Shown: positions 8,932 to 20,146 of the stretch, piece after piece | Numbering within the stretch: position 1 is the stretch's first letter | Layout of the letters: each line of letters opens with the position of its first letter | Assembly (NCBI GenBank): GCA_019022495.1 | Contig: JAFEKR010000068.1 | Location: 26,170-90,169, forward strand | Reading direction: 5' to 3' | DNA from: Epichloe hybrida | Lineage: Eukaryota; Ascomycota; Sordariomycetes; Hypocreales; Clavicipitaceae | DNA: 64,000 nt | The notes under the pieces: model-generated | The model's database searches: none | Told to the model about the DNA's origin: nothing | Seen by the model: the letters and a program-made list of their open reading frames with translations, nothing else | Position numbers and translations under genes: made by a program

Positions 8932-10560
8932 ATGTCCGTAGAGACCATCACTACCATCTCTCCCAACACAAACGAGGCCATCATTACCCGTACCGGTGCC
9001 TCTGCCGCCGACCTCGATCTCTTGCCCAAGGTCGCCACCGAGGCGTTCCAGACGTTCCGCAAGACCACCCTCAAGAAGCGTCAAGAAATCGTGAAAAAAT
9101 TCCTCAAGGAGCTCGCCAGCCATGAAGCCGAGCTCGCCGAGGAGTTGACCGTCCAGATGGGTCGCCCAATCGCTTTCACGGGCAAGGAAATCACGACGGC
9201 CGTCAAGCGAGCCGAATATCTGCTCAAGATCAGCGACGAAGCACTCAAGGATACTGACGGCGAAGCAGAAAAGGGATTTAAACGCTTTATTCGAAAAGTC
9301 CCCGTCGGACCCGTGCTCGTGCTCTTCGCGTGGAATGCAAGTGCTTTTAGAACTAAAACACTCTGCCGTTGTTTCCAAAAATTGGACTAATTGTTGTCTC
9401 AGTACCCCTACTTGATTCTGGTAAATTCCCTGATTCCGGCAATCCTGGCGGGAAATACCGTCATCTTGAAGCCGTCCCCTCAGACGCCTACCATCGTGGA
9501 GCATGTCGCAGAATACTTCACCAAGTCTGGCCTGCCGGAGGGCGTGCTTCAGTACTTACATTGCGGCTCACCCAGTGTCATGGAAACTCTCGTGCGAGAC
9601 TCGAGAATAGCTCATGTTTGCTTCACCGGATCTGTGGCTGGCGGCCTTGCTGTTCAAAAGGCTGCTTCTGATCGCATCGTCGATGTTGGTTTAGAGCTTG
9701 GCGGCAAGGATCCTGCCTACGTCCGAGGCGATGTCGACCTCGCTTGGGCGGCAGAGGAGATTGTTGACGGCGCCATTTTCAACTCTGGACAGAGCTGCTG
9801 CTCCCTTGAAAGAGTGTACGTGGACGAAAAAGTTCACGACGCCTTTGTCGAAGCCGTGCAAAACGTGCTCAAGGGCTACAAGCTGGGCGATCCATTCGAC
9901 AAGACGACGCACGTTGGGCCCGTCATTTCCAAGCGTTCCAAAGAAACGATCGAGTCGCACATTAAAGACGCTTTGGATAAGGGCGCCAAGGATGCCACGC
10001 CGGAAAACGAGAGCTTCAGCAACCCACCACCAAAGGGCAATTTTGTGAAACCGACTTTGTTGACTGGAGTTGACCACTCCATGGCTGTCATGACGGAAGA
10101 GACATTCGGACCTGTCATTCCCGTTATGAAGGTAAAGGGCGACAGTGAAGCTATTAAGCTCATGAACGATAGTGAATTTGGCCTCACCGCTAGCATCTGG
10201 ACTAAAGACACGAATAAGGGATACGACCTGGCAGAGGAAGTGGAGGCAGGCACTGTCTTTGTCAACCGCTGTGACTATCCAAGTCCGGTAAGTCTCCCCC
10301 GACGGCCAGCGTCGCATCTGTCAAGATCTTCATCGTCGTTGATGTCTGTGACGATATGTTGCTTTCTCAAACACGAGGACCCTTTGGATTTGCCTGATCA
10401 TTTTTCTCTATCCTGCTTGTGCTGACCATGCTCACACACAATCTAGGATCTTGCTTGGACAGGGTTCAAGAATTCGGGTAAGGGCCAGACTTTGGGCAGA
10501 TTTGGCTTTGAGCAGTTCGTCAAATCCAAGAGCTTCCACATCAAGGACTACCCGAAATAA
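8932..10560 (+). CDS. NAD(P)+-dependent aldehyde dehydrogenase
   Basis: Three exons: 8932-9336, 9403-10287, 10447-10560, encoding about 467 residues. Intron 1 is a GC-AG intron (donor GCAAGT at 9337, branch CTAAT, acceptor TCAG); splicing joins WN to YPYLILVNS, a hallmark of the ALDH fold. Intron 2 (159 bp) has GTAAGT/TAG. Catalytic features: Lys158 in ILKPSPQTP, general base Glu233 in GLELGGKDP, nucleophile Cys267 in FNSGQSCC, and the C-terminal NRCDYPSP|DLAWTG and GKGQTLGRFGF blocks. The ELGGKDPAYV form and short length are like fungal ALDHs related to S. pombe Meu8 rather than succinate-semialdehyde enzymes; that subfamily call is tentative. No targeting sequence, so probably cytosolic. 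The natural substrate is not predictable. Confidence 0.93.
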
Positions 10561-13500
10561 GCACGTGTGCCGCTGCCATTGAAGCTGGCTGCCATTGCAA
10601 TTTTGAGCCGTTGCGATCAGCGAGATCTCTCCCTTGATGCAGGGACGCTAGAGACCCATGCCTGATGGAAGTTGGTCAGCCGGAGGGATACGTTCTGGAC
10701 GGGTTTGGTGCACTCACTCGGGAATTTGTAATTCATGGTATTATGAGGCGCTACATTACAGATCTGGCACTAGATACAGTAATGATGTCTGGCCCTTGGC
10801 TTAGACTGACAAACAGATGAGGGTCCAGTTCTCTGGGGGCGCCACGTAACCCTTTGGGTTTCTAGCCGGCGTAACAACCAACCAACCAACCAGTTGATGG
10901 GCACGAACTAGGAAAAAGAAAGACAGGATCAAAACTGGAATGAAATCAGACGGCTTGTCAGCATGCATGTGGGCCACCGTACTTTAATCTCCTCGGGGAA
11001 GGCTTTCCAATTCAATTAGCTCCCATATGTTTCGAGGTTCTCGTCCCTTGGAGTCGTTTCTTTCTTTTTTCTTTTTCTTTTTGGGCCGAACAGTTTTTCC
11101 TGTTTTGCGCGCCCGGAAGCATGACTTCAGGCCGGATTCTGTGTGGCAGACTTCTGCCGCAAGCTGCCAATCTCGCTAATCTCCCTGCGTTGGTCCTTTC
11201 AGCTGGGTCGGTTGTCCATATTCAGGCCACGCTCTGTTGTTAGCTAGCTGCTCTTCAATTGCTAGTAGCGGGAGTGTGTGGCGCCAGCCAAGCACTTGTG
11301 CACCAACAACCGAGCCGGTAGTTTGGTACCTGTCGATCCAAGATTCTTCCCGTGGGATGCATCCACTACCTTAAACTGGGCATATTCGTCCATGGGGTTC
11401 CAAGGCTTCGTTGCAACGGGATGGGTGAGCCTCCCGGCAATGGCTCAATGCTTCAAATCCACGGAGCCTCGTCAGTCACTCGTTGGCAACTATGTCGTGT
11501 CTCTCCACGGAGGCACAGAGTGCATGCGCATGCTAGTCCTCGCTAAAAGGGTAAGACACGTTCGCCACCACAAAGGCGAGGGATCCCTCATGTTGAATTT
11601 GTCCTGGCCACCAAGACTCCAATATTTGCTAGTGGCTAGGGCGTCATGGCCTTTTGAGGCTATCGGTTCCAACGGCTCTCAAAGTAACGCATTGACTTGA
11701 CGTGTACGGAGCAAGTCTTGTTAAATCACAATTCAATATCTATGGGGACCGGAATTTCCGGCTGACATCGGCTTGTTGGTCGCACCAGAAACAAAAAAAA
11801 AGTCACCTCGTCCCGGGCCCTTGGGTTGGTGTCGCTATTTTATGGCCAGTCCGTGGCACCGTGGCACCGTGGCACCGTGTCGCAAAGAAGACGAGATGTA
11901 CTCCGTTCTCGGTATGTCCTTTGCAAAGCTGGGTCCATCTTGTCAACAAAAAGTTCGTGTTTGTCGCTGTTCAATCCTATGCTGGCGCGGTGAGCACTCC
12001 GTATTACAGCGTATTACAGCACATGCCAATGCGTGCGTGGCCCGGATGTATGTACATGTAGATGCTGCTGCCCGTACGGACTGCAGTATAGTACTCCGTA
12101 TATCCGTGACATGTCTGTGTGTGGCCCTTCCTGCATACGTGTGTATGTATGTAATCCGTAATCCGTAATCCGTATCTGTGCTTGCATCATCAATCATCAA
12201 CCATCATGCACCCTGCCATGAGCGGCGTTGCGATATGATTTGCAGACTATCCGGGCGTCCGTTGATCATGCCACGATCATGCCATGATGATGCCATGATG
12301 ATGCCGACGCCCGTGTCTGGTACCGCTGAATTCCAGCCAGCTCCGAGGGCCACGTATTGAGCCTGAGCCATGGAGGGTGAATGAAGGTTCATGACCCGAA
12401 CCCTACTGCATTCCAGCACAAAGCCACGGAGCCACTATAACAGTAACTGCAACTGGACCCGTGCAGTGCTCTGTGACACCGTCGCATTAACATAACAGCA
12501 TGCTGGGCTGTAATATGGGCTGTGTGGGCTGTGTGGGCTGTATGCAGTCCAGGCCATCCGGAATGGATTCTTGACATATTGTGGTGCACCGGCTGCAGGA
12601 TGGCCCCAGCGGCGAAACGTCTGAGTCTGAGGGAAGAGATGAGAAACAGAAACGCGAGCGATTTGTTTCTCTCTCCATTCATCTCGGTCCTTGCGGTGGG
12701 CTCAGCCTGGCTCCTCCTTCCTTGTGCGAGGCTGCACCGCACACCACACACGAATCATCGTGAACGGGGTCCGGGGAGGTGTCAACAACCGTCAATTCGC
12801 TACTTGATTCCCAGGTGCCCAACTCCTGCCCGTCACGTACCCGTTTGGGTCAAACAGAGTCTGGCCGTGACCTGGGCAGTACTCGGTGGTCAGGTACACG
12901 CTGACCCCCCCCCAGGGCCCCCAACCCCTTATGCACCCATCGCACCCCCCTTCCTTCCTGTTCGGGTCAACAGCAGCGCGCCTTCTCGTTCCGTCTTGCT
13001 TCCACATGGGTCAAGACTCAATTTCATCTTCGCAGCGCAATCTTTGATCTATGTGGTTTGACGCCAATGCAAGACGCTGATATGTGTCACCAAGATCCTC
13101 ATCCTTGGGGACGGAGTGAGCCGAACTTGAATTTGTGACGACGCATGAACGACAGGAAGCGACCGACAGGCCAATCGACGCACGCGGCCTTTGTTGCTCT
13201 GCCTGATGTGTCATGTGTTTGCGAGAGGACACGAGAGGACAGCATCAACAGCATCTCGTCGGCTCATGGGCCAGATGGCTCGACGATAACTTCTTACGGA
13301 TTCAAACGTCCTTGGTCACCATCCATCTCATCATTGGACCGGCCGATGTCTTGTTCAGGGTTCCTCACGCTGGCACTCGGCGCACTCGGCGCACATGGTT
13401 ACTCCTCCCTCACTTCGCTGCGAATGTATCTAATGTATTCTCCACACGCCCCCCGGTTCATCGGACTCCACGTCCAGATCTCAAACAAGCCTTACTATAA

Positions 13501-14341
13501 TTATTAGCGTCTCATTCTCGGTACGGTTGCGACCTGAGCTACGTGGTACCAGTTGAACCAGACCCAGAGTCTCCCAGAGTCTCTCAAATAGCCAAACAGC
13601 AGAATAGCCCGCCCCTTCGACACATGCCTGACGGAACGAACAACAATACGTACTTTGGCCATGCCATGATATATGAGGTTATTCCCCTCCACCTCTCCAG
13701 CCCGGCAGTCTCGCTCCCCATCCCATCCAAGCATCAGGCTCGGTCTAGGCTCTCTCTCTCTCCCCCTCTCTCCCTTCCTCCCTCCCCTTCACTTCCCTAC
13801 TTTATCCTTCCGCCAGACTAGCAGTCGGCGTGTCACTCGTTTGGATTTGTCCGTCTCAGACATAGCTTAGCCATCTAGTCCCTCGTCTCTCGTGTTTTTC
13901 AGCAGCACAGTACTTCTCTTTTCTTTTTCTTTTTCTTTTTCCTCTTCTTTTCGGCCTGCCGACTTAGCTCGCACCATCTTAGCTACTGAACCCTTACTCT
14001 ATCGCTCCGCACCATCAACTATTTTGGCTTCGATTGACACAAACATTCTGGACCCTGAAAATCGTTCCAGATATCTGGTAATTTCCAACCAGACCGCGGC
14101 CCCCAATTACGCCAAAAAAAAGTCTGAAACACCGAGGCCTGGACACTGATCGACCCGTACATCATTATCCCGTTGGCCTACAATCACCTTGCGCCATTAC
14201 TATCACCAGTATCAAGTTACTTGAATCTTATATAATCCCCCGACGATAGCCACTCTGCGTCACCGCCTCTCCATCAGAGTCCTCCTCTCTGGAGAATACC
14301 CAAGGCACGTTCCATATATGCACATCAAGCAAAACATCATC
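10561..14341. other. Long region without a supported gene (3.8 kb)
   Basis: GC-normal, but open frames here are short, lack recognisable motifs and overlap on both strands. Simple repeats occur: gtggcacc-type copies near 11,851-11,880, gtaatcc copies near 12,148-12,172, catgatgatgc near 12,280-12,304 and gtgtgggct copies near 12,518-12,543. The motif gtactccgt(a) occurs at 11,898 and 12,091, with a partial copy near 11,996. The right end has pyrimidine-rich tracts and may be a long promoter/5' leader for the small gene at 14,342. A short ORF or a long non-coding RNA cannot be excluded. Confidence 0.55.
13741..13955 (+). promoter_or_regulatory. CT-rich tracts, probable transcription-start region
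   Basis: Pyrimidine tracts (ctctctctctccccctctctcc at about 13,749 and ttctttttctttttcttttt at about 13,919) are typical of fungal core promoters just upstream of transcription starts. They lie 400-600 bp before the three-exon gene on the plus strand. Confidence 0.45.
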
Positions 14342-14802
14342 ATGTTATGTACCCGTCTTCAGAGCATGATCCGCGACCGCGCGAGGAAACAGCGACGAGA
14401 AGTCGAGATTGTAAGCTTCCCGCCTCCTCTCTCTACGGAAACTTGACTCAAGTTCCGATGCCTGAAAGCACCGCACTAACAATCTATCCACAGTCGGCCC
14501 CATTCGGTCTGAAGCGTGAGCCCGTCAGCTTGCCCGGCGTCTCCCAAGAGGAGTAAGTTTGCCCACGTGCGGTTTCATCACCACATCTTTGCTTGACTAA
14601 CCAGCCGAACAGAATCGACATCCTCCGCGAAAAGGCTGCTGCATCCCAAATCGGGGTACTTGAGTTACGATCTGAATCGCCGTCTGAATACGAGTACCAT
14701 AAAATATCCCGACCATCTTCACGTCTTCGACCGGCTTTGGTATCATCCAACAGTGATGTGTCAGGGTCTGAAAAGGCTGAAGCGCGGCCTCTTTGGTACT
14801 GA
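14342..14802 (+). CDS. Small three-exon gene, conserved-looking protein of unknown function
   Basis: Proposed exons 14342-14410, 14494-14552 and 14613-14802 encode 105 residues. The gene model rests on splice signals: intron 1 (83 bp) GTAAGC...CTAAC...ACAG; intron 2 (60 bp) GTAAGT...CTAAC...ACAG; both leave one continuous frame. The product starts MLCTRLQSMIRDRARKQRR, continues SAPFGLKREPVSLPGVSQEE and then IDILREKAAASQIG, a short hydrophilic protein with a basic N-terminal helix and an acidic/Ser-rich tail ending RPLWY. No transmembrane segment or known domain. Function unknown; the protein is too short to place by eye. Confidence 0.6.
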
Positions 14803-15899
14803 AGATCGATAGAGGCGCATTATGCAGCAAAACTCACACGACTGTGCCGCACGTGGGAGGCGGCCCCTGTACCAACATGTCGGATTATCTCGGCTTTCCT
14901 CTGTATAGCGTGGTAATGGTTTTTTATTCCTTGGGTCGGAACCGGAGCAACATGATGTTCTACCATGTAGGATGGAATGGACGGGGCGTATAGGAACTCT
15001 CTCGAATTGGAGAGCTGTTGAAGGACCAGGAAGGTCTCGCAGGAAAGGATTGGGGCGGGAACAAAGAAGGCGCAAGGAGAATTCCTTTCTTTGGTGCTCT
15101 GCAGGACGCATCACCTAATTCAACTACTCAGGTAGCGTAACTAACTAATAAGCGGTTCTGGTAACTGACAACAAACTTCTGCAGCCAAGTTACAACGGAA
15201 CTTGGCCCGCAATGGTACGTGACAACATGAAAAATCCCACCATGACGAATTTCCCGCCTTTATCCCCATCTCCAGATCAGCAACGAGCGTGTAAGCGTGT
15301 AAGCGGGTAACCGAACGATGCGTCCCTCCAAAAACTCTGATGCCGAATGAAAAACATCCCATATCCACATATCCCATCGTCATGATCAAGACCATGATCA
15401 AGACCCTTGCCTTTCCACAAACCTTTTCTTCTTCTTTTTCTCTTGTATTGCTATTTATGTATGAAAAATAAAGGAACAAAATCAAAGCAGTAACAGCTCA
15501 AGAGAACTACGACGCGCGCACTCGACCGCCCCAAACGGCCAAGCACGCGCGGAAATCGCCGCAGCGGCTCCCCCGGTCGGTCCACTCGGGACGGGCCATG
15601 ACCCGGCTGAGCGCCATCCAGATGTGCCCGGGCCCGGGGTCGTGCAGAGGTCCGGCGCGGACAAGATCGGGGTGCCGTTTGTGAAGAAGCGCTCGTGAAG
15701 GGAAGGAAGGGTGTGTGGGTTTGATCTTGGCTATATAGGGAGCGGTGGTTGATTGATTTGCTTACGGAAAGTGGCGGACGGACTGGTGATGGGGGTAAAG
15801 GGGGGGGTGAGAAGGCAAAGCACGCGGTTGTGATGATGTGGTGCATCGTGAAGACATGGTCGTTCGGATTTCTCCCCATGTTGACGTTGACTTATTCAT
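14803..15899. other. Intergenic region with one possible minus-strand exon
   Basis: Mostly without coding character. On the minus strand an open frame runs from about 15,740 down to a TAG at 15,507-15,509. It includes GHIWMALSRVMARPEW and FRACLAVWGG, whose Trp content looks protein-like. It has only one late ATG (15,617; 36 codons) and no obvious splice partner. It could be the last exon of an undetected gene or a decayed gene. Confidence 0.3.
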
Positions 15900-17435
15900 C
15901 TACAGCCACCCCTCGTATATATCCAGGTTCTCGCATCTGACGCCCTCCATCTCCCCCTTGACCCCCAGCAGCGTCACCTTGGAGTCCTTCTCGCGGCTCC
16001 ATTGCGCAATCCTCTCCTCGACACGGGCTTTGGTTTCCTCGTCGTCGTTCAGCACCAGGGCTAGGGCATCGTACCCGCCTGCGCCGGGGACGACTCCGCC
16101 ATACACGCCGTCGATCTTGCTGATGGCGTCGAGCAGCTCGGTCTGTGAGTCGGGCTCGATGGGCACGTCGCTCAGCCGTCCCATCTCCCTGATCAGCGCC
16201 CTGACCTCGTTGATGGCCTCGGGAAGCTCCGGGAGACTTGCATCATCTCTCAACTTGGCGGCGAGGTCGTCGTTGCGGCGTTGCAGATCATCCCACAGCT
16301 TGCCAGAGGCTTGGCTGTCCCGGCTTCGCCAGGCAAGCACCTTCTTCACCATGCCCACCGTTTGGCTCCCGCAGTCCACGTCGCACATGCGCAGTGCTAC
16401 GCCCTTGGGAACACCCAGACCTCCTGTCTGGACTTGGACGTCCCACTCTAGCCCGTCCACCACGGATGCTAGCCTTTCGCTGAATCCTGGAGCTCCGACT
16501 TCGGGTAGCTGGCTCAACAGCTCTGGGGAAAACCTTCTGTACAGGCATGACCCGTACACGGCGGCTGCGACGTCGAACCCAGACCCGACTTTGCCCTGAG
16601 CCGCACAGTGCGCTGCCTGAGCAAGGTTATGGAGCGTGCGCTGACCAGACGTTGATGTGACGTCGAAGAGACTCAATGGAAGGTAATGGCTGAGCAGGGA
16701 TGCAGTGAGGGAGGTGACCAGCGCGGCAGACGATCCCAGGCCAGTCTTGTTGGCGCCACTCAGCGGCACCGTGAATTTGGAAAACCGCCCGGGTCGGTCC
16801 GTCAATGGCGTAGTCCGAGAGTAGTAGTCGTTGTCGGCGAGGATGATGAGGCGCGAGGAACTCAGGCTTTGCCATGAGTGCTGGTTCTGAAGCCGGGAGA
16901 TGTAAGTGAGAGCGTAGCTGAGCGTCGTTTCGACAAATGAGTTCTTCTGAATAGCAGAACCGCTGAAGATATTCCATATCAGTATGCGTTTCCGTCAAAA
17001 CTCAAACACGTCGGAAAGACTTGCAAAACAAAACAAGTCAAGACAAGACAAGACAAGACGAGACAAAAAGCCAATCTCTTGAAATGGACGTCTCGTCTCC
17101 CCATACTGCCCGGCAAAACCCCACCCCCTGATGAGGAACCATGTTAGCAGGCACCATCAGACTCACACTTGCAACTGCGTCACCTTGATACCGCCTCCCT
17201 CCGGCGCCAAATGATATCCATACCGCCACTGTGCCTCCAGGAACTGCGGGCTGTCGACAACAATCTCATTCAACTGCACTCCTGGGCTGGTGTGAATCTC
17301 CCCTGCAATGACATTGATTCTGGCACTCAGACCGAAGACAAGCCCGGAGTGCTTCCTGTCAAGGACCAGATATCCTCCCGCGAGGAGGACTTTACCCGGC
17401 GCGGAGACTGCCACGGTCGGACGCTTGGACGCCAT
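15900..17435 (-). CDS. erg8: Phosphomevalonate kinase ERG8
   Basis: Two exons on the minus strand: 17435-17167 and 16962-15900, separated by a 204-bp intron (donor GTGAGT, branch CTGAT, acceptor TTCAG). The join reads VTQLQV|GSAIQKNSFVETT. The product is 443 residues (yeast Erg8 is 451). GHMP-kinase motifs: N-terminal APGKVLLAGGYLVLD (about 12-26), the ATP loop KTGLGSSAALVTS (about 162-174) and the C-terminal GVVPGAGGYDALALVL (about 379). AHCAAQGKVGSGFDVAAAVYG is also family-typical. The enzyme phosphorylates mevalonate 5-phosphate to the diphosphate in the mevalonate pathway that feeds sterol and isoprenoid synthesis. The frame has no defects. Confidence 0.96.
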
Positions 17436-18400
17436 TGCTGTGTGATCTTGCTTTCGCGGTGAGGTTCTCTACAACGTCTTGGTCTTGTATGGAAATGAGG
17501 GGGTCGTTCGGGGAAGCTTGCCAGTGAGAATTTTTTGGACAGTTTGATGAAGCAACTGGTGGGGTTAAGCGGCGAGGCTAGGCAAAATTTTGCAGCTTGG
17601 TCTCAGCTGGACAGACACGAATATTGCCAAGGTACAAGAGCCATGCAAGTCAGTTAGAGATTGGGATGACGGTGTCGTCTGCAATTGAGTTTGCCTGATC
17701 ATCAACTCGATGTGGAAGCTCATCGCGGGTGGGGAGCCCGCACAGTGCCAATGGATATGACAATGTTTCCCGCACAGTGCGGCTACCTCATGACCGCCAC
17801 ACAATCAATCCACGACCCTGTCACGACTCACGGCCCTGGATGTTTGGCGGTCACCAACTTCCTCCATTGACCCCAGCCAACGGCTAGTATTTAGCAAGGA
17901 TATTAAATCTTTATCAACTTTGATTTTTGGATCTATTTGACGCAAGCAGCAGGACCATGTCCCTAATCTGTTGTGGAATACTCCACGACCTCCCGAATCC
18001 TGTCCCCCCGAATCCTGTCCCGATGACCCCCGATGCTGCTTCATAATGGCCTTTTTTTTTTCCATGCCGAGTGGAGATGAGTCTATAACCAGGTGTAAAA
18101 CAAACACCAAATCCAATGCCAGTCCTTACCAAGTATACCCCAAAGCCTACCCAGAGGCCTTCCCAAGTTTTTCAAATGACCAGAAAGAAAAAACCGCCGT
18201 GCTAATACATGTTAACCATAAATGCAGGAATATCCATGACAAGCAGCTCAACAACGACTTCCAATATAGACAGTTGCGACACCCCGATAAAACCTCTTCC
18301 AATTAATGCACTAGGGTATCAAAACAAGAGGCTCAAAAGACAAAGGAGACTATCCGTCTCTTTTCAACAATATCGCCAGTAGCAAAAAAGAACCCCAATC
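17436..18400. other. Intergenic region between ERG8 and the PPR gene
   Basis: About 965 bp with no convincing gene; it holds the ERG8 promoter (minus strand) and the 3' side of the PPR gene. Short direct repeats (ccgaatcctgtcc) occur near 17,993-18,020. Confidence 0.5.
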
Positions 18401-19978
18401 TTACTCGGCGGAAGCTTCCTGACCACCGCCAAGAAGCTCCAAAACTTTGTTCACCACGGCAGTGGGATAGCCACGAGTGAGCATTTCACCCACCACAGCC
18501 TTGGCCTGCTCGCGTTGCTCGATGGCCAGGAAAGCACGCGTCATAGCCTCGTAAGTGCTAGGCTCGCGCTTTTCTCGAACGACAGCATCGTATATTTTCT
18601 GTGCCTTGTCAATGTTCTTCTGGGCAGCCCAGCCATGAATCAGAGTGTTGGCGATATATGGCGTTAGCTCGACTCGGTTCTTTCGCATCTGAAGGAGTAT
18701 TGCTTCAGTATCCTCGACCTGGTGATTGGCTACCATGGCTTCGAAGAGCGCCTGGTACAGGCTCGCATTGACGGAAACGAGAGAATCGCTGACTACAGAC
18801 TCGAAGAGCTTCTTGGCTCCTTCCATGTCGTGAAGAACACATCCCCGGGCATGAATGAGTGACGCGTAGTGAACAGGTTCAGGTTTACCAGAGGCACGGA
18901 TCATTCCCAAGACCTTCTCGGCGGCAGCCATATCGACAGGCTCCAGAGTGGCATGAGTGTCGATGAGAAGCTTGAAGGTATGCGATGTAGGGGCAATACC
19001 CTTGGCCTTCATGCGCTCATAATATGCAAGAACCTTGGTCTTGTCACGCTTCGTGGTGAGGAAAAATTGCATCATGCTGTTATACGGGGCAGGCCGAGCT
19101 TTGTAGTTCGGCATAGCCTCCATCTCGTCAAACAGCTCCTCAGCAAACTTCTCGTCACTGACGCGGCAGAGAGCGTTGACGATTGTACCATAAGTGACAG
19201 AAGTCGGCTTGATGTCCAGGGCTCTCATCTCTGCGAAGTAAAACAGACAGTCGTCGATGCGACGAGCCTTGCCCAGTTTGCCAATGAGAGCGTTGTACAA
19301 GAAGGAACTAGGTTCGACACCCTCGGACTTGGCTCTGTGAAATATGCGAACAGCTTCAGAGGCCTCGTCAAAAGTCTTGGTCGAGTCTTTCAGTGTTGTG
19401 ATGTAAAGTCCATATGTGTTTGCAGACGGGGTGGCTCCCATTTCCAAAAGTTCCTGATGGTATTGCTCGGCACGGCCACGGTTGCCCATGGTTAAGCAAG
19501 AACCAACCATGGCGTCCAAGATCGAAGACCAACCATAACGAACAATGGAATATTGAGGCATGAGTGGCATGTCAGCCCGGGCCATGGCGAGAATCTCGTG
19601 GCACAATTCCATCTTGCCCTCTCTGGCGGCGGCAGAGATGAGCTTCGCGTATGTGATGTAGCGAGGATGACGACCAGCGCGGCGAATGTTCCGGAATCGG
19701 CCAAGGGCTTCGTTCAGGCGGGAGTTCTTTCGACCTTGTGAGCCCTCGAGGTCATCGGCAATGAGGGAGGATCCTTTGAAATCCGTGGTGTGTGCATAAG
19801 GGTCAAAATTGTCCTCGAAGCTAGATACCGAGTTCGTTGACATAAAGGGGGGGCTGTTGAGAGTCTGTGAGGGCATGGACGATATTTGGGATGTCACTTC
19901 ACGAGGATCCGTGATTCCACGGCTTTCCATATAACGATGAATGAAGTCGGCGCCCTCGTCAATTTCTCCATTAACTTG
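18401..19978 (-). pseudogene. CYA5/PET309-type PPR protein, C-terminal part truncated by a transposon LTR
   Basis: The host-derived frame runs from 19,978 down to a TAA at 18,401 (about 525 codons). Tandem 35-residue helix pairs are seen, e.g. NTYGLYITTLKD, PSSFLYNALIGKLGKARRID, PTSVTYGTIVNALCRV, PAPYNSMMQFFLTT and ANTLIHGWAAQKNIDKAQKI, ending AVVNKVLELLGGG. This is the C-terminal half of the ascomycete CYA5-like mitochondrial translation/mRNA-stability factors (cox1 expression), which are usually about 1,000 residues or more. The coding sequence stops exactly at the family C LTR (19,979); the N-terminal half is nowhere in the window. The open frame continues into the LTR to an ATG at 20,074, giving a 557-residue chimaera. 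Whether it is expressed is unknown. The symbol is left blank because orthology rests on partial sequence. Confidence 0.75.
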
Positions 19979-20146
19979 TGTGCTATTTATTATAGGAAAA
20001 GGGGCCTTAATTAGGGTTATTAGCGAAGAGGCCACATATGCTAACGCTAACCGTAGCGCGGTCAGGCTAGACATGTGGGTCCGCGATGCAACGCGCCTAG
20101 CTAATCAGAGGCGCGTAGCCTTATTAATATTATGCTTATTCTAACA
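19979..20146 (-). repeat. Family C LTR (left copy of C1)
   Basis: 168 bp, same length as the copies at 32,640-32,807 and 59,059-59,226, differing mostly by C/T and G/A transitions. It is less RIP-eroded than the element interior. It contains an ATG (minus strand, 20,074) in frame with the PPR gene. Confidence 0.9.

Noticed and set aside
11278..13507. Several ORFs of 60-180 codons in the long gap
   Set aside because: No recognisable motifs, overlapping frames on both strands, no convincing splice partners; many starts are not ATG.
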